The translations under genes and the position numbers were made by a program. 44,401 bases of DNA from Desulfopila aestuarii DSM 18488 (GTDB taxonomy: Bacteria; Desulfobacterota; Desulfobulbia; Desulfobulbales; Desulfocapsaceae): contig CAMBBS010000037.1 in NCBI GenBank assembly GCA_945863875.1, positions 1 through 44,401 of the forward strand, given 5' to 3'. How positions within the stretch are numbered: position 1 is the first letter of the stretch; the number at the start of each line of letters is the position of its first letter. This document shows positions 8,441 to 18,953 of the stretch, in pieces. Under the pieces are notes generated by a model. The model searched no databases. It worked only from the letters and a program-made list of their open reading frames with translations, and was not told where the DNA came from.

Positions 8441-8562
8441 TTTTGCCCATGCGGGAATTTTGCCGTTCCTGAAATATTTCATCATTGCGCCGCGATAAAG
8501 GCATCTTCCTGCACGGGAAGAATGCAACCCATCGGTGACACGGATTTCTTTTTCATTTCGAT

Positions 8563-8592
8563 TTGACTCTCGTCAGACAAATACAGTAACAT
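8563..8592 (+). promoter_or_regulatory. Putative promoter of the hybrid kinase gene
   Basis: TTGACT (8563-8568) and TAACAT (8587-8592) are separated by 18 bases, about 80 bases before the kinase start codon. Found by eye, of moderate quality. Confidence 0.35.
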
Positions 8593-8669
8593 CAGAATAA
8601 CGTCCGTAATCGGCACCAATTTTATCCGGTAACTGCCCCACCGCCTCAACACCTAACGCTCATCCGACC

Positions 8670-10754
8670 ATGCCTTCACAACACATTCGACAACTTCAGT
8701 CTGCGCTGCAGCAGGCACGACAACGCATCGCGGAACTCGAGGGGGTTGTCGGACAACAGCGCGAGTCGGACCTGGCGACTGCCGAGGATCTGTCCATTTG
8801 CGGACACCAAAAGGCAAAACTTGAGCAGAGCAGGAACAAATATCGCAAACTCTTCAATTATGCAAATGATGCGATGTTTGTTATTTCTCTGGATGATAAG
8901 AGTTCAAATTACGGATATTTTTCCGATGTTAATAACGTCGCCTGCAAGCGTCTCGGCTACACCCGCGAAGAGCTGCTGCACAAAAAGCCATTTGATATCT
9001 GCTACGACAAGAATTTCGCGCAAAACAGCCAACTGGCAATGCAACTTCATCAAGAGGGCAACGCCACATTTCAGACGACGTATATTAAAAAAGATGGTAC
9101 GGAATTTCCGGTTGAGGTCAGTGCTCTACGGCTGACCATCGATGGGAAAGACTTTTATATGGCCATTGCCAGGGATATTACCGACAGAAAATGCGCCGAA
9201 GAAGCACTCAAAAAAAGTGAGCACCTCTACCGGTTGCTGGCTGATAATGTCCACGATGTCATCTGGACCACCAACGAACAGCTGATCCCCCAACACGTCA
9301 GCCCATCTTTTAGCCATCTTACCGGTTTTCCAATGGAAAAATCTGTCTCAACAATCCGCCAGGAGATCATTAGCTCATCACCTTTTTCCGGTGATCATTT
9401 CCGGTCACTCGTTTTGACGAGGGAGAAATCTCTGCACTGGGAGTCGGAGATCAAAACAGCCGGCGGCGAGGTGATATGGGTTGAGAGTATCGCCTCTCCT
9501 CTCCCGGAGAGCGCGAACCATTTCACCGGTATCATTGGTGTCACCCGGGATATTTCGTCGCGAAAAAAAATAATGTTCGAGGTGCAGGCCGCCAAAGAAC
9601 AGGCTTTTGCCGCGAACAAGGCAAAATCGGAGTTTTTGGCCAACATGAGCCACGAAGTGAGAACGCCGATGAACGGTGTTCTGGGCATGCTCCAGCTCAT
9701 GACCATGACCACTCTTGATGACGAGCAGCTTGAATATGTTGCGACGGCAATGGCCTCGGGGGAAAGCCTGCTGACCATCATCAACGACATCCTCGACTAT
9801 GCCAAAATAGAAGCCGGTAAATTACAAATGACCCCGGAAGAATTCCAGATCAGGGAAATAGTCAAACCACTGATAACCTCCTTTAAAACCGCCATCAATC
9901 ATCAAAAGGTCAGCCTGTTGTGTTCGGTCGCCCCGGACGTGCCGGAAATTCTCGTCGCCGACCACGTGCGCATCCGACAAATTCTCTATAATCTTGTCGG
10001 CAATGCGGTAAAATTCACCGAGCAGGGCGAAATTCGCATCGACATCAGCAGACAGGAGATGATTGGCGATAACCGGGTACGACTTGCATGCACCATTGCC
10101 GACACCGGTATCGGCGTCCCGGCAGACATCGGCGACGAGTTGTTTGAGCCCTTTACCCAGATCGAATCGTCGAGACAGAAAAAGGTCAAGGGAACCGGCC
10201 TTGGCCTCAGTATCGTCAGGCAGCTGGTGACAAGAATGGAAGGCACGGTGCAGTTACAGAGAAATGCGGCCCAGGGAACGACGGTCACCTTCACCCTGGT
10301 TGTCGGTAAGGGAGAAAGCTGTTCGACACCACCGTCTGCACATCCGCCGACACCCATTCTTACCAGTCCGCATCGTCGTCTCGCCACCCTGGTTGTCGAG
10401 GATGAGCAGATCAACCAGCAGATCCTCCAGGCTATTCTCACCAAGCTCGGTCATCGGGCAACGATTGCCGGCGACGGGCAGGTAGCACTTGAACTCCTCA
10501 AAACACATCACTTTGATATTATCCTCATGGACGTGCAGATGCCCGGGCTTGATGGCATCGACACCACAAGAATCATACGGACGTCAGACAGCTACCGACA
10601 TGTGCGGAATATCCCCATCATCGCCCTGACAGCCTACGCCATGGCCGGAGATAAAGACAAATGCCTTCAAGCCGGCATGAGCAGCTACCTGGCCAAGCCT
10701 GTCGACATCAAGGTCCTGGAAAAACGCCTGAAAACCTTGACGGCGGACAATTGA
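8670..10754 (+). CDS. Hybrid sensor histidine kinase/response regulator (PAS-PAS-HisKA-HATPase-REC)
   Basis: A 694-residue soluble two-component protein with no membrane segment. A coiled coil (about 1-55) precedes two PAS domains (about 56-172 and 185-297; each ends in the IARDITDRK/GVTRDISSRK type motif). HisKA has FLANMSHEVRTPMNG with phospho-acceptor H328. The ATPase domain has the N box LYNLVGNAVKFTE (N441, N445), DTGIGVP and GTGLGLSIV. A C-terminal receiver (about 572-690) has acidic E577/D578, phospho-acceptor D621 (ILMDVQMPGLDG) and K676 (LAKPVD). All catalytic residues are present. No HPt protein, output regulator or chemoreceptor is adjacent, so it is an orphan whose signal and target are unknown. 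The ATG at 8670 has no clear ribosome-binding site. Confidence 0.93.
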   Translation: MPSQHIRQLQSALQQARQRIAELEGVVGQQRESDLATAEDLSICGHQKAKLEQSRNKYRKLFNYANDAMFVISLDDKSSNYGYFSDVNNVACKRLGYTREELLHKKPFDICYDKNFAQNSQLAMQLHQEGNATFQTTYIKKDGTEFPVEVSALRLTIDGKDFYMAIARDITDRKCAEEALKKSEHLYRLLADNVHDVIWTTNEQLIPQHVSPSFSHLTGFPMEKSVSTIRQEIISSSPFSGDHFRSLVLTREKSLHWESEIKTAGGEVIWVESIASPLPESANHFTGIIGVTRDISSRKKIMFEVQAAKEQAFAANKAKSEFLANMSHEVRTPMNGVLGMLQLMTMTTLDDEQLEYVATAMASGESLLTIINDILDYAKIEAGKLQMTPEEFQIREIVKPLITSFKTAINHQKVSLLCSVAPDVPEILVADHVRIRQILYNLVGNAVKFTEQGEIRIDISRQEMIGDNRVRLACTIADTGIGVPADIGDELFEPFTQIESSRQKKVKGTGLGLSIVRQLVTRMEGTVQLQRNAAQGTTVTFTLVVGKGESCSTPPSAHPPTPILTSPHRRLATLVVEDEQINQQILQAILTKLGHRATIAGDGQVALELLKTHHFDIILMDVQMPGLDGIDTTRIIRTSDSYRHVRNIPIIALTAYAMAGDKDKCLQAGMSSYLAKPVDIKVLEKRLKTLTADN

Positions 10755-10776
10755 CATCGTGACCGCCCGCTTGGCA

Positions 10777-11424
10777 CTACGCCAAATCACCAAACAGCCA
10801 CGGAAAATTTTGCCGGCCCCGCTCTTCATAACCGCGGATGAGATCCGCCCTGTCCAGAGTCAGGCCGATATCATCAAGGCCCTGCAGCAGACACTCTTTA
10901 CGAAACAGATCAATTTCAAACGCTAAATTCTCCCCCCTGGGCAGGCTGATCTGCTGTTTTTCCAAATCAACTGTCAGTTGAAGCCGTCTGCTTGACTTCG
11001 CCTGAACAAACATTGCATCGATATCGTCCTCGGCGAAGACAACCGGCAGGATACCGTTTTTGAAGCAGTTGTTATAAAAAATATCGGCAAAACTGGGGGC
11101 GAGAAGGACCCGAAAGCCATAATCAAGCAGTGCCCAAGGTGCGTGTTCCCGGCTCGAACCACAGCCAAAATTTTCTCTGGCCAAAAGAATTGAAGCCCCG
11201 CGATATTTTTCTTTGTTGAGCACAAAATCGGGATTAATCGGTCGCAAGGCTGTCTCCATCCCCGGCTGGCCTTCATCGAGATATCTGAGCTGGTCAAAGA
11301 GGTTTGGGCCGAACCCGGTCCTTTTCACCGACTTCAAAAACTGTTTCGGAATGATCAGGTCGGTATTGACATTGGCCCGGTCCATTGGGGCGACTAATCC
11401 GGTATGTATGGTAAATGGTATCAT
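10777..11424 (-). CDS. leuD: 3-isopropylmalate dehydratase, small subunit
   Basis: A 215-residue small (swivel) subunit of isopropylmalate isomerase, which converts 2-isopropylmalate to 3-isopropylmalate in leucine synthesis. Signatures: [15 protein letters not shown] near the start, [18 protein letters not shown], and [14 protein letters not shown]. It is of the longer bacterial LeuD type (about 200-215), not the short archaeal type. ATG 11424 is preferred because GGAG lies 8 bases upstream; GTG 11436 would overlap leuC. The gene begins 2 bases after the leuC stop codon, so translation is probably coupled. Confidence 0.97.
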   Translation of the reverse strand: MIPFTIHTGLVAPMDRANVNTDLIIPKQFLKSVKRTGFGPNLFDQLRYLDEGQPGMETALRPINPDFVLNKEKYRGASILLARENFGCGSSREHAPWALLDYGFRVLLAPSFADIFYNNCFKNGILPVVFAEDDIDAMFVQAKSSRRLQLTVDLEKQQISLPRGENLAFEIDLFRKECLLQGLDDIGLTLDRADLIRGYEERGRQNFPWLFGDLA

Positions 11425-11426
11425 TT

Positions 11427-12848
11427 TCAACTCCACCGACGAATATCGACGAAATGCCCGGCAATAGCGGCAGCGGCGGCCATGGCCGGACTGACCAGGT
11501 GGGTACGCCCGCCAAATCCCTGCCGGCCCTCAAAGTTTCTATTCGATGTGGAGGCACAATGTTCCCCCTTCCCCAGTTTATCACTATTCATGGCGAGGCA
11601 CATGGAGCAGCCCGGTTGCCGCCATTCAAAACCGGCATCGGTAAATATCTTGTCAAGCCCTTCCTGTTCCGCCTGCTCCCGGACCAGCCCGGAACCGGGG
11701 ACGACCAGGGCCTGCTTGATTGATGTGGCAACCTTTTTCCCATGCACCACCGCAGCGGCCGCCCGCAAATCTTCAATTCGTGAATTGGTGCACGAACCGA
11801 TGAAAATCCTGTCCAGCTTAATCTCCGTCACCGGCTGGTCTTCCTGCAGCCCCATGTATTTCAGCGCCAAGACCAAAGAATCTTTGGCCATGGCACTTTT
11901 GGCACCTTGCAAGGTCGGCACTCGACCGGTTATTCCAACAACCATCTCCGGCGACGTTCCCCAGGATACCTGTGGCTGAATATCTGCGGCATCAATGGTT
12001 ACAACCGTATCGAAAACCGCGTCGCTGTCAGAAGTCAGCGTCCGCCAGTATTCTTCGGCTTTTGCCCAAATTTCCCCCTGAGGGGCAAAGGGCCGCCCCC
12101 GAAGGTAATCGATGGTTGTATCATCAACGGCCACCAACCCGGCGCAGGCCCCCGCCTCTATGGCCATATTGCAGACAGTCATCCGCCCGGCGACAGAGAG
12201 CCGGCGTATTGCCGCACCAGCAAATTCAAGTGTATGTCCTGTGCCTCCGGCGGTCCCAATCTTGCCGATGACATACAGGATGAGATCCTTGGCGCTCACG
12301 CCTGGCTCCAGCTGTCCATCGACCTGAACCAGCATGTTTTTCATCTTTTTCTGGATCAGACACTGGGTGGCCAGAACATGCTCAACCTCAGAGGTGCCGA
12401 TTCCCTGGGCCAAGGCGCCCAAAGCACCGTGGGTGGAGGTATGGGAATCGCCGCAGACAATGGTCATGCCCGGCTGGGTCAAGCCCTGTTCCGGACCGAC
12501 CACATGCACGATGCCCTGCCGCTTGTCCTCCATGCCAAATTCGACAATTCCCTGTTCCCGGCAATTTATATTGAGGATCTCCACCTGCAGCCGGGAAAAC
12601 GGGTCGATAATTCCCGCAATGCCGTTCTTGCGTTCATCGGTCAGGGTTGGTACATTGTGGTCAGGCGTCGCCAGGTTCGCGCCTGGCCGCCAGATCTTCC
12701 GGCCGGCTAATTTCATCCCTTCAAAGGCCTGTGGCGAGGTGACCTCATGGAGTAAATGCCGATCAATATACAGCAGTGACGTCCCATCGGAACGGTCTTC
12801 AACTCTATGGCTATCCCATAATTTGTCATACAACGTTTTTCCTGCCAT
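11427..12848 (-). CDS. leuC: 3-isopropylmalate dehydratase, large subunit
   Basis: A 473-residue aconitase-family large subunit carrying a [4Fe-4S] cluster, and partner of LeuD. The cluster ligands are visible as C353 ([13 protein letters not shown]) and C414/C417 ([10 protein letters not shown]). [17 protein letters not shown] and [13 protein letters not shown] are conserved. Length fits the proteobacterial type (about 466-475). The ATG at 12848 follows a strong AGGAGGTGA site; the frame continues upstream without homology. leuC and leuD form an operon. leuA and leuB are not in the window. Confidence 0.97.
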   Translation of the reverse strand: MAGKTLYDKLWDSHRVEDRSDGTSLLYIDRHLLHEVTSPQAFEGMKLAGRKIWRPGANLATPDHNVPTLTDERKNGIAGIIDPFSRLQVEILNINCREQGIVEFGMEDKRQGIVHVVGPEQGLTQPGMTIVCGDSHTSTHGALGALAQGIGTSEVEHVLATQCLIQKKMKNMLVQVDGQLEPGVSAKDLILYVIGKIGTAGGTGHTLEFAGAAIRRLSVAGRMTVCNMAIEAGACAGLVAVDDTTIDYLRGRPFAPQGEIWAKAEEYWRTLTSDSDAVFDTVVTIDAADIQPQVSWGTSPEMVVGITGRVPTLQGAKSAMAKDSLVLALKYMGLQEDQPVTEIKLDRIFIGSCTNSRIEDLRAAAAVVHGKKVATSIKQALVVPGSGLVREQAEQEGLDKIFTDAGFEWRQPGCSMCLAMNSDKLGKGEHCASTSNRNFEGRQGFGGRTHLVSPAMAAAAAIAGHFVDIRRWS

Positions 12849-12891
12849 CAACTCACCTCCTGGTAAAAGCTCACAATAAATTTCTCGGACA

Positions 12892-12919
12892 ATTCTAGTC
12901 ATAAAGCAGCAAAAGACAA
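12892..12919 (-). promoter_or_regulatory. Putative leuCD promoter
   Basis: On the minus strand TTGTCT (12919-12914) is followed after 16 bases by TAGAAT (12897-12892), about 45 bases before the leuC start codon. This gives a short leader. The match was made by eye. Confidence 0.45.
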
Positions 12920-13126
12920 TATCTGCCCCGTGCATGACATCCCGGTATCGTTGACGGCTCCTCCTTCTCCTTCACCTCGAGCCGCAAAAACTCTTATTCG
13001 CTTGACCTGACATCCTTTTAGCGATAGATATTCACAAAGTGCATATACACATTTACTCCTCTCTCGCCAATACATCTTCACCTTGAAAAGACAGGAAAAA
13101 TCGATGACGAGCCGACAACTTTTTCT

Positions 13127-13155
13127 TTGACAAAGCAGAGGCAACGATTTAATCT
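13127..13155 (+). promoter_or_regulatory. Putative promoter of the tolC-RND operon
   Basis: A perfect -35 box TTGACA (13127-13132) is followed after 17 bases by TAATCT (13150-13155), a weak -10. It lies about 70 bases before the outer-membrane channel gene. A weak -10 would fit a regulated pump promoter, but that is inference. Confidence 0.35.
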
Positions 13156-13223
13156 ATTTCGCTTTATGATTAAATACCTAGTTAAACAATGCCTTACGAG
13201 ATAAACAGACAACAGGTAAGCAC

Positions 13224-14561
13224 ATGAAAATATTTTTTATTTTTGCAATTCTCAGTCTGTTGACATGTTATAGCGTGGGACATACTGCCAAGGCCGGCCA
13301 ATCGGCTGGTCATACCCCGGAAATATGGACGGCGGAGCAGGCAGTAGCCTTTGCTCTTGACGCCAATCCGGAGAGCACCATAGCCCAGAAACGTATCGAA
13401 CAGGCCATGGCTGCAGCCACCATGGCTCAATCCTCCGACTATCCCCTGGTTAATGTCTCCACCGAGTACAGCCAGACCGACAATCCCATGTACTCCTTTG
13501 GTACTATTCTTAACCAGGGTGCATTTGATAACAATATCGACTTCAATGATCCCGGCAGAACCGACAACCTGCAGCTCAAGGCCCAGGTTAGCTACCGACT
13601 GTACAATGGTGGCAGGGATCAGGCGGAGCAAGCGGCGGCCGGAGCACATATCAACGTCTCCCGGTGCGATCTGGCAGCGGTCCACCAGCAGCTTGCCTTT
13701 GAGGTGGTCAAGACCTTCCTGGCCATAATTCAAGCGGAAAAAATGGTCACTGTCCGTGAAGAAGCACTGCTTTCGATCACTGCCGCATTCGATGTCGGCA
13801 AAGCCAGATTTGATGCCGGAGACCTGCTGCAGCAGGATCTGCTCAATTTGGAACTGCAGCAGTCACGAGCCGACGAAAACCTCATTCAAAGCAGACACAT
13901 TCTGGAACTGACCAAGCGTAGTTTCCTCAACCTCCTCGGCCTTCGTGAAGGTGAAATCACCATCGCCCCCGACAGCATAACAGATCAAGAATTGCCGGCT
14001 GCCTTCGATTACAGCCACCGCCAGGAACTCAAAAGACTCGAGGCACTTGAACAGGGCGCTCTGGCCGAGCTGCAAAAAGCTCAAGGGGGCACATTGCCGT
14101 CCGTTGATGCGTTTGCCGGATACCAGATCGATAGCGGGGCGGTGCTTGGCGAAGCAGGGGATTCCTGGATGGCCGGGATACGCATGAATTATACTCTTTT
14201 TGACGGCCAAAAAAGCACCTCGGAAATCACCAAAGCCCAATTGAAATTACAGGAAATTCAAAGTATCAGAAAAAAAACCGAGCTTGCCCTGCACCTGGAA
14301 ATTCAGCAGGCCCTGCTTGACTACGAACAGGCAAAAAAAAGATTGACCGTCACCGAGAAAATGGTCGGCGTCGCCACGGAAGTAATTCGCCTCAGTCGGG
14401 CCCGATTTACTGAGGGAGTCATTCTTGCTTCCGATCTGATTGATTTTGAAACGCGCCTCTCCGATGCCCAGGCCAGACTACTGGCGGCCAAGGCGGGTTA
14501 TCAGGTGGCAATTGCCAACCTGCGCAGGGCGACAGGACTTGAACAGTTTCCAGGAAAATAA
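13224..14561 (+). CDS. TolC-family outer membrane efflux channel
   Basis: A 445-residue outer membrane factor. It has a signal peptide of about 23 residues (MKIFFIFAILSLL..., cleavage near HTAKA). Two similar halves of long heptad-like helices follow, typical of OEP repeats: ANPESTIAQKRIEQA...YSQTDNPMYSF in the first and QQALLDYEQAKKRLTVTEKMV...ARFTEGVILASDLIDFETRL in the second. It would form a trimeric channel crossing the outer membrane and periplasm, and pair with the lipoprotein adaptor and RND pump that follow. The N-terminal YSQTDNPMYSFGTILNQG resembles other deltaproteobacterial TolC-like proteins. First gene of the operon; the next start is 22 bases after its stop. Confidence 0.93.
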   Translation: MKIFFIFAILSLLTCYSVGHTAKAGQSAGHTPEIWTAEQAVAFALDANPESTIAQKRIEQAMAAATMAQSSDYPLVNVSTEYSQTDNPMYSFGTILNQGAFDNNIDFNDPGRTDNLQLKAQVSYRLYNGGRDQAEQAAAGAHINVSRCDLAAVHQQLAFEVVKTFLAIIQAEKMVTVREEALLSITAAFDVGKARFDAGDLLQQDLLNLELQQSRADENLIQSRHILELTKRSFLNLLGLREGEITIAPDSITDQELPAAFDYSHRQELKRLEALEQGALAELQKAQGGTLPSVDAFAGYQIDSGAVLGEAGDSWMAGIRMNYTLFDGQKSTSEITKAQLKLQEIQSIRKKTELALHLEIQQALLDYEQAKKRLTVTEKMVGVATEVIRLSRARFTEGVILASDLIDFETRLSDAQARLLAAKAGYQVAIANLRRATGLEQFPGK

Positions 14562-14583
14562 TATCGGTAAAGGAGATTTGCTA

Positions 14584-15618
14584 ATGAAGTGTAACCAATG
14601 GGAATGCATGTTTCTCATGATGACCCTCACTGCTTTTCTAATCGGCTGTGACAAAAATGAGCCGGAATCCGCCCAAGCACCATTATCTCTGCCGTCAGCC
14701 ACGGTTTCCGTTGCGCAGGTGACAAAACATAAAGCTGCACATCAGGTTGAAGTCGTCGGCACCGTGCAGGCCGTCGAAAGGGCGCAAATCTCCTCGAAGA
14801 TTACAGGGAATATCATTTCTCTTCCAGTTGACCTCGGATCGAAGGTGCAGCAGGGAGAAATCCTGGTGGAACTCCGAGCCGGAGAAATTGCCGCCCAGGT
14901 GCAGCAAGCGAAAGCGCAACTCGAGCAGGCCAAACGCAACCTTGCCAGAGAAGAAAATCTGTTGAAGAAAAACGCCGCAACCCCGCAAATGGTCAAATCT
15001 CTTCGTGACAGCACAAAAATAGCAGCAGCCGCCTATAAAGAGGCGCTCACCATGCTCGGCTATGCGGGGATCACCGCTCCTTTCTCCGGCATTGTAACTG
15101 AAAAATTATCGAACATCGGGGATTTAGCAACTCCCGGCAAGCCCCTGCTCTATCTGGAGGAGGAAAATAATTTCCAGGTGATAACGGATATACCAGAGGC
15201 AATGATCCTCCGCATACACAGGGGTGATCGGCTACCGGTTTTCATACCCTCTGTGGATCTTTCCATCGAAGGGACTGTCGCCGAGGTCTCTCCGGTTGCT
15301 AACCCGTCTTCCCGGTCGGCGCCGATAAAACTTCGCATTTTGCCCGACTCCCGACTACGTTCAGGACAATTTGCCCGAGTTACCCTGACCATGGACGAAG
15401 CGGAAACCTTGATGGTTGCCACTCCTGCGGTCATCCTTTCTGGCCAGATGGAACGGGTATTTGTCGTGCAGGAGCAGACGGCCCGACTCCGCCTGGTGAG
15501 AACCGGAGCGAGGGCAGAGGGATACCTTGAAATCCTCAGTGGACTTTCCGAGGGTGAAACGATTATCACCGCCGGCCATGAGAACCTTCTTGACGGACAA
15601 CCGGTAGTTATTCAATAG
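14584..15618 (+). CDS. RND efflux periplasmic adaptor, lipoprotein (HlyD/MFP family)
   Basis: A 344-residue membrane fusion protein. The N-terminus carries a lipoprotein signal ending FLIGC (Cys about 22), so it is probably anchored to the inner membrane. The barrel-sandwich (lipoyl-like) halves are [21 protein letters not shown]...[16 protein letters not shown] and [25 protein letters not shown]. They flank a short helical hairpin ([26 protein letters not shown]). Beta-barrel and membrane-proximal domains follow, ending [31 protein letters not shown] lies 8 bases before ATG 14584, so the longer upstream frame overlapping the channel gene is rejected. It bridges the pump and the channel. Confidence 0.93.
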   Translation: MKCNQWECMFLMMTLTAFLIGCDKNEPESAQAPLSLPSATVSVAQVTKHKAAHQVEVVGTVQAVERAQISSKITGNIISLPVDLGSKVQQGEILVELRAGEIAAQVQQAKAQLEQAKRNLAREENLLKKNAATPQMVKSLRDSTKIAAAAYKEALTMLGYAGITAPFSGIVTEKLSNIGDLATPGKPLLYLEEENNFQVITDIPEAMILRIHRGDRLPVFIPSVDLSIEGTVAEVSPVANPSSRSAPIKLRILPDSRLRSGQFARVTLTMDEAETLMVATPAVILSGQMERVFVVQEQTARLRLVRTGARAEGYLEILSGLSEGETIITAGHENLLDGQPVVIQ

Positions 15619-15655
15619 TTTTTTCATTGTCACACCAAGCAGGGTAACCAATACC

Positions 15656-18600
15656 ATGGATTCCAAGAATTCGTCTTCCAGCAACACCACCGGATTTGCC
15701 GGCGGTCTGGCCCGGGCATTTATCAGCTCCAAGCTGACACCGCTCGGCATCATTGCCTCGCTTCTTCTCGGCTATCTGGCAATTGTTCTGCTGCCGAGAG
15801 AAGAAGAACCACAGATCAAAGTACCGATGATCGACGTGCTGGTGGCCATGCCTGGCGCCACCCCGAAAGAAATTGAGCAACGGGTGACCATCCCGATGGA
15901 AAAACTGCTCTACGAATTGCCTGGAGTAGAATATATCTACTCCACGTCCATGACCGGCCAGAGCCTTCTTGTGGTTCGTTTTTATGTCGGGGAGAACCTG
16001 GAGACCTCCATCGTTCGCTTAAACCAGAAACTGGCCACCAATTTCGACCGCATCCCGCACAGCGTCGGACAACCGATTATCAAGCCGCACATCATTGATG
16101 ACGTGCCCATCATGGCACTGACCTTCCATGGCGAACAATATGACCATTACACGTTGCGGCGCATGGCCGCCGAGGTTGACGACGCCATCAAGAATATCCA
16201 TGCGGTGGCGGAGACGAAAATCATCGGCGGCACCAAAAGGGTCTTAACCATCCACTTCGATCCCCTTTTACTGACATCGCGAAACCTGTCGCTTACTGAA
16301 ATCGCCCCGAAGATTCAGGCGGCCAACAGTCAGTCCCATTCCGGCAATCTGAAGTCCCTCAACCAGGAAATACAGCTTCAGACCGGCACCTTCCTGCAAA
16401 ACGGTGAGGAAATCGGTCGCATTGTCATCGGCGTCTATGGCGGACGGCCAATTTATCTCCATGAAGTGGCAAAAATAACTGACGGGCCCGAAGAACCGGC
16501 GGATTATGTTCTCTATGGCGACGCGCAGAGTCAGGGACAGGAAGCCGCGGTCACCCTGACCATTGCCAAACGGCCCGGGGCAAATGCCGTTGCCGTTGTT
16601 CGCGACGTGCTGAAAAAAGTAAACGAGCTCAAGGGGAGCCTTATTCCGGCCGATCTTACGGTAAGTGTCACCCGTGATTACGGGGCCACCGCCTCGGATA
16701 AGTCCAACGAGCTCCTGCTGCACATGGCTATCGCCGTTTTCGGGGTGGCCCTGCTCATCCTGTTCTTTCTCGGCTGGCGTGAGTCGATCGTGGTCATGCT
16801 GGCCATCCCTTCGACTCTGGCCCTCACCCTGCTGGTCTTCTATCTCTACGGCTATACCCTTAACCGCATTACACTTTTCGCACTGATTTTTTCCATCGGC
16901 ATCCTGGTCGACGACGCAATCGTCGTGGTGGAAAACATTGTCCGGCACCTCCGCCTGCCCGACAGCAAGAACAGATCGAAAACAGCCGTGGCCATCGAAG
17001 CGGTCGCCGAGGTCGGTAATCCTACTATTCTCGCGACCTTGGCGGTCATTGCCGCCATCCTGCCCATGGCCTTTGTCGGCGGTCTGATGGGGCCCTATAT
17101 GCGGCCTATTCCCATCGGTTCTTCGGCGGCGATGGTCTTTTCCCTCATCATCGCTTTTACCGTTACGCCCTGGGCAGCCACGCATATTCTGAAAAATGGC
17201 CGGAAATCGACTGCTCATGATGGCGAAGAGACTGCCCCCGACGACTGGTTCACGCGCATCTACCACAGGATCATGGACCCACTGCTTGCCCACAGCGGCT
17301 GGCGAATAGTTTTCTTTGCCACCATCACGGCCATGCTCCTGGCCAGCTGTTCCATGGTCTATTTGGGCCTGGTGAAGGTGAAAATGCTGCCGTTTGACAA
17401 TAAGAGTGAGTTCCAGGTGATCCTCAACATGCCGGAAGGCTCCACCCTTGAGCAGACGGCACGGGTGGCGCAGGAGATGGCCGACACAATCCGGCAGGAC
17501 CCGGCGGTCACCGACTACCAGATCTACCTGGGTACCGCATCTCCGTATAATTTTAACGGCCTGGTCCGCCACTACTTCATGCGCAGCGGGCCAACCGTGG
17601 CGGATATTCAGGTCAACCTGCTGGCCAAAGACAAGCGCTTCCTGCAAAGTCACGACATCGCCACGAGGATTCGTCCTCCGCTGGCGGCAATTGCCGCCAG
17701 ATTCGGCGCCGACGTGGCTGTCGCCGAGGTGCCACCCGGACCACCAGTGCTGCAGACCCTCGTGGCGGAAATCTATGGTCCCACTGATGCCGCGCGGATA
17801 AAACTTGCCACCGAAGTGAAAAAAATATTCACCGAAACCGCCGGCGTGGTTGATGTCGACTGGTTCCGGGAGGCGGATCGTCAACGCCGGGTCTTGAGCG
17901 TGGACAAGGAAAAGGCCGCGCTGAACGGCATCTCCGAAAAACAGATTACCCGGGCGGTCGAGATTGCCGTGCAGGGCTATGCTCTTGATCTCTATCACCT
18001 GGAAAATGACAAAGAGAGTGTGGAAATTGTCCTGGAACTCCCGCCGGAGTATCGAGCCAGGGTGGAATCCCTCCTGAACATCTCCCTGCGTTCCGACATG
18101 AATCCCTCGGCACCTTTAGTTCCCTTGCGGGAGCTGGTCATCGTTTCCGAACAGGTGGTCGAGCAGCCCATTTATCGCAAAAATCTCAAACCGGTAATCT
18201 ATGTTACCGGTGATGTTGCCGATACGGTGGAAAGCCCGGTCTACGCCATCTTTGACATGAATAAAAAACTTGCCGAACTCGATGGCCGGGATTTTGGTGG
18301 TCGGCAGGAAAACGTGCAGCTCTACAATCTGAGCCAGCCTTTTTCCGAAAGCGAGCCAGCCATGAAATGGGACGGAGAGTGGCATATCACCATAGAAGTC
18401 TTCCGCGATCTTGGTCTGGCCTTCTGCGTGGTCATGGTGCTTATTTATATGCTCATGGTCGGCTGGTTCAAAAACTATGTCACACCCTTGGTGGTGATGG
18501 CGGCGATCCCTTTCTCGCTCATCGGCATCCTGCCGGCTCACTGGGCTTTTGGTGCATTTTTTACCGCCACCTCTATGATCGGCTTCATGGCTGGAGCGGG

Positions 18601-18901
18601 TATTGTCGTGCGTAATTCGATTATTCTGGTCGATTTTATCGAACTTCGCCTCCGCCAGGGGGAACCGCTGGCCAATGCGGTGGTCGATGCCGGGGCGATC
18701 CGCTTCAGGCCAATGCTGCTCACCGCCCTGGCCGTGGTTATCGGCGCATCGGTAATCCTCGCGGATCCAATCTTCCAGGGCCTGGCTCTCTCCCTGATGT
18801 TTGGTGAGATAGCCTCCCTGCTCGTCAGTCGCATGGCGGTGCCGGTTCTCTATTATGTCGTCAAAAAACATGAACATCAGCAGCCACCCATGGGAGAATA
18901 A
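15656..18901 (+). CDS. RND efflux transporter permease (AcrB-like)
   Basis: A 1081-residue proton-driven pump with the 12-TM RND plan: TM1 near residue 30, two large periplasmic loops (about 50-350 and 590-900), TM2-6 (about 355-505) and TM8-12 (about 910-1070). The TM4 proton relay is present as [20 protein letters not shown] (D419, D420). [19 protein letters not shown] is the conserved porter-domain segment. Residues 505-540 form a hydrophilic insert ([18 protein letters not shown]) before the TM7 region. The protein is like CzcA/AcrB-type pumps but lacks the heavy-metal CusA methionine signature that I could recognise, so substrates are unknown. It ends the channel-adaptor-pump series; the DUF309 gene follows after 52 bases. 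A 576-residue frame antisense to it is a coding shadow. Confidence 0.95.
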   Translation: MDSKNSSSSNTTGFAGGLARAFISSKLTPLGIIASLLLGYLAIVLLPREEEPQIKVPMIDVLVAMPGATPKEIEQRVTIPMEKLLYELPGVEYIYSTSMTGQSLLVVRFYVGENLETSIVRLNQKLATNFDRIPHSVGQPIIKPHIIDDVPIMALTFHGEQYDHYTLRRMAAEVDDAIKNIHAVAETKIIGGTKRVLTIHFDPLLLTSRNLSLTEIAPKIQAANSQSHSGNLKSLNQEIQLQTGTFLQNGEEIGRIVIGVYGGRPIYLHEVAKITDGPEEPADYVLYGDAQSQGQEAAVTLTIAKRPGANAVAVVRDVLKKVNELKGSLIPADLTVSVTRDYGATASDKSNELLLHMAIAVFGVALLILFFLGWRESIVVMLAIPSTLALTLLVFYLYGYTLNRITLFALIFSIGILVDDAIVVVENIVRHLRLPDSKNRSKTAVAIEAVAEVGNPTILATLAVIAAILPMAFVGGLMGPYMRPIPIGSSAAMVFSLIIAFTVTPWAATHILKNGRKSTAHDGEETAPDDWFTRIYHRIMDPLLAHSGWRIVFFATITAMLLASCSMVYLGLVKVKMLPFDNKSEFQVILNMPEGSTLEQTARVAQEMADTIRQDPAVTDYQIYLGTASPYNFNGLVRHYFMRSGPTVADIQVNLLAKDKRFLQSHDIATRIRPPLAAIAARFGADVAVAEVPPGPPVLQTLVAEIYGPTDAARIKLATEVKKIFTETAGVVDVDWFREADRQRRVLSVDKEKAALNGISEKQITRAVEIAVQGYALDLYHLENDKESVEIVLELPPEYRARVESLLNISLRSDMNPSAPLVPLRELVIVSEQVVEQPIYRKNLKPVIYVTGDVADTVESPVYAIFDMNKKLAELDGRDFGGRQENVQLYNLSQPFSESEPAMKWDGEWHITIEVFRDLGLAFCVVMVLIYMLMVGWFKNYVTPLVVMAAIPFSLIGILPAHWAFGAFFTATSMIGFMAGAGIVVRNSIILVDFIELRLRQGEPLANAVVDAGAIRFRPMLLTALAVVIGASVILADPIFQGLALSLMFGEIASLLVSRMAVPVLYYVVKKHEHQQPPMGE

Positions 18902-18953
18902 CCTGTAAAAACGACGGCTCTTTTCTCCTCTCATTCAGCAAACGGACAGCATT

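Larger units (their letters stand above)
12849..13223. other. Divergent regulatory region between leuC and the efflux operon
   Basis: This 375-base region lies between leuCD (minus) and the TolC-RND operon (plus). Each side has a plausible sigma-70 promoter (separate entries). I see no open frame with a ribosome-binding site, no leucine-codon leader peptide on the leuC side and no regulator gene. The stretch around 13160-13195 (TTATGATTAAATACCTAG) is AT-rich and is where a repressor or activator site for the pump could lie. Confidence 0.5.

Noticed and set aside
11907-12710. 267-codon plus-strand frame
   Set aside because: Antisense to leuC.
16268-17998. 576-codon open frame on the minus strand
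   Set aside because: It is antisense to the conserved RND pump gene, has no ribosome-binding site and is His/Gly/Asp-rich with no domain pattern. The pump's codon bias leaves this frame free of stops.
18116-18934. 272-codon minus-strand frame
   Set aside because: Antisense to the 3' part of the RND pump; very rich in His and Asp with no fold pattern.
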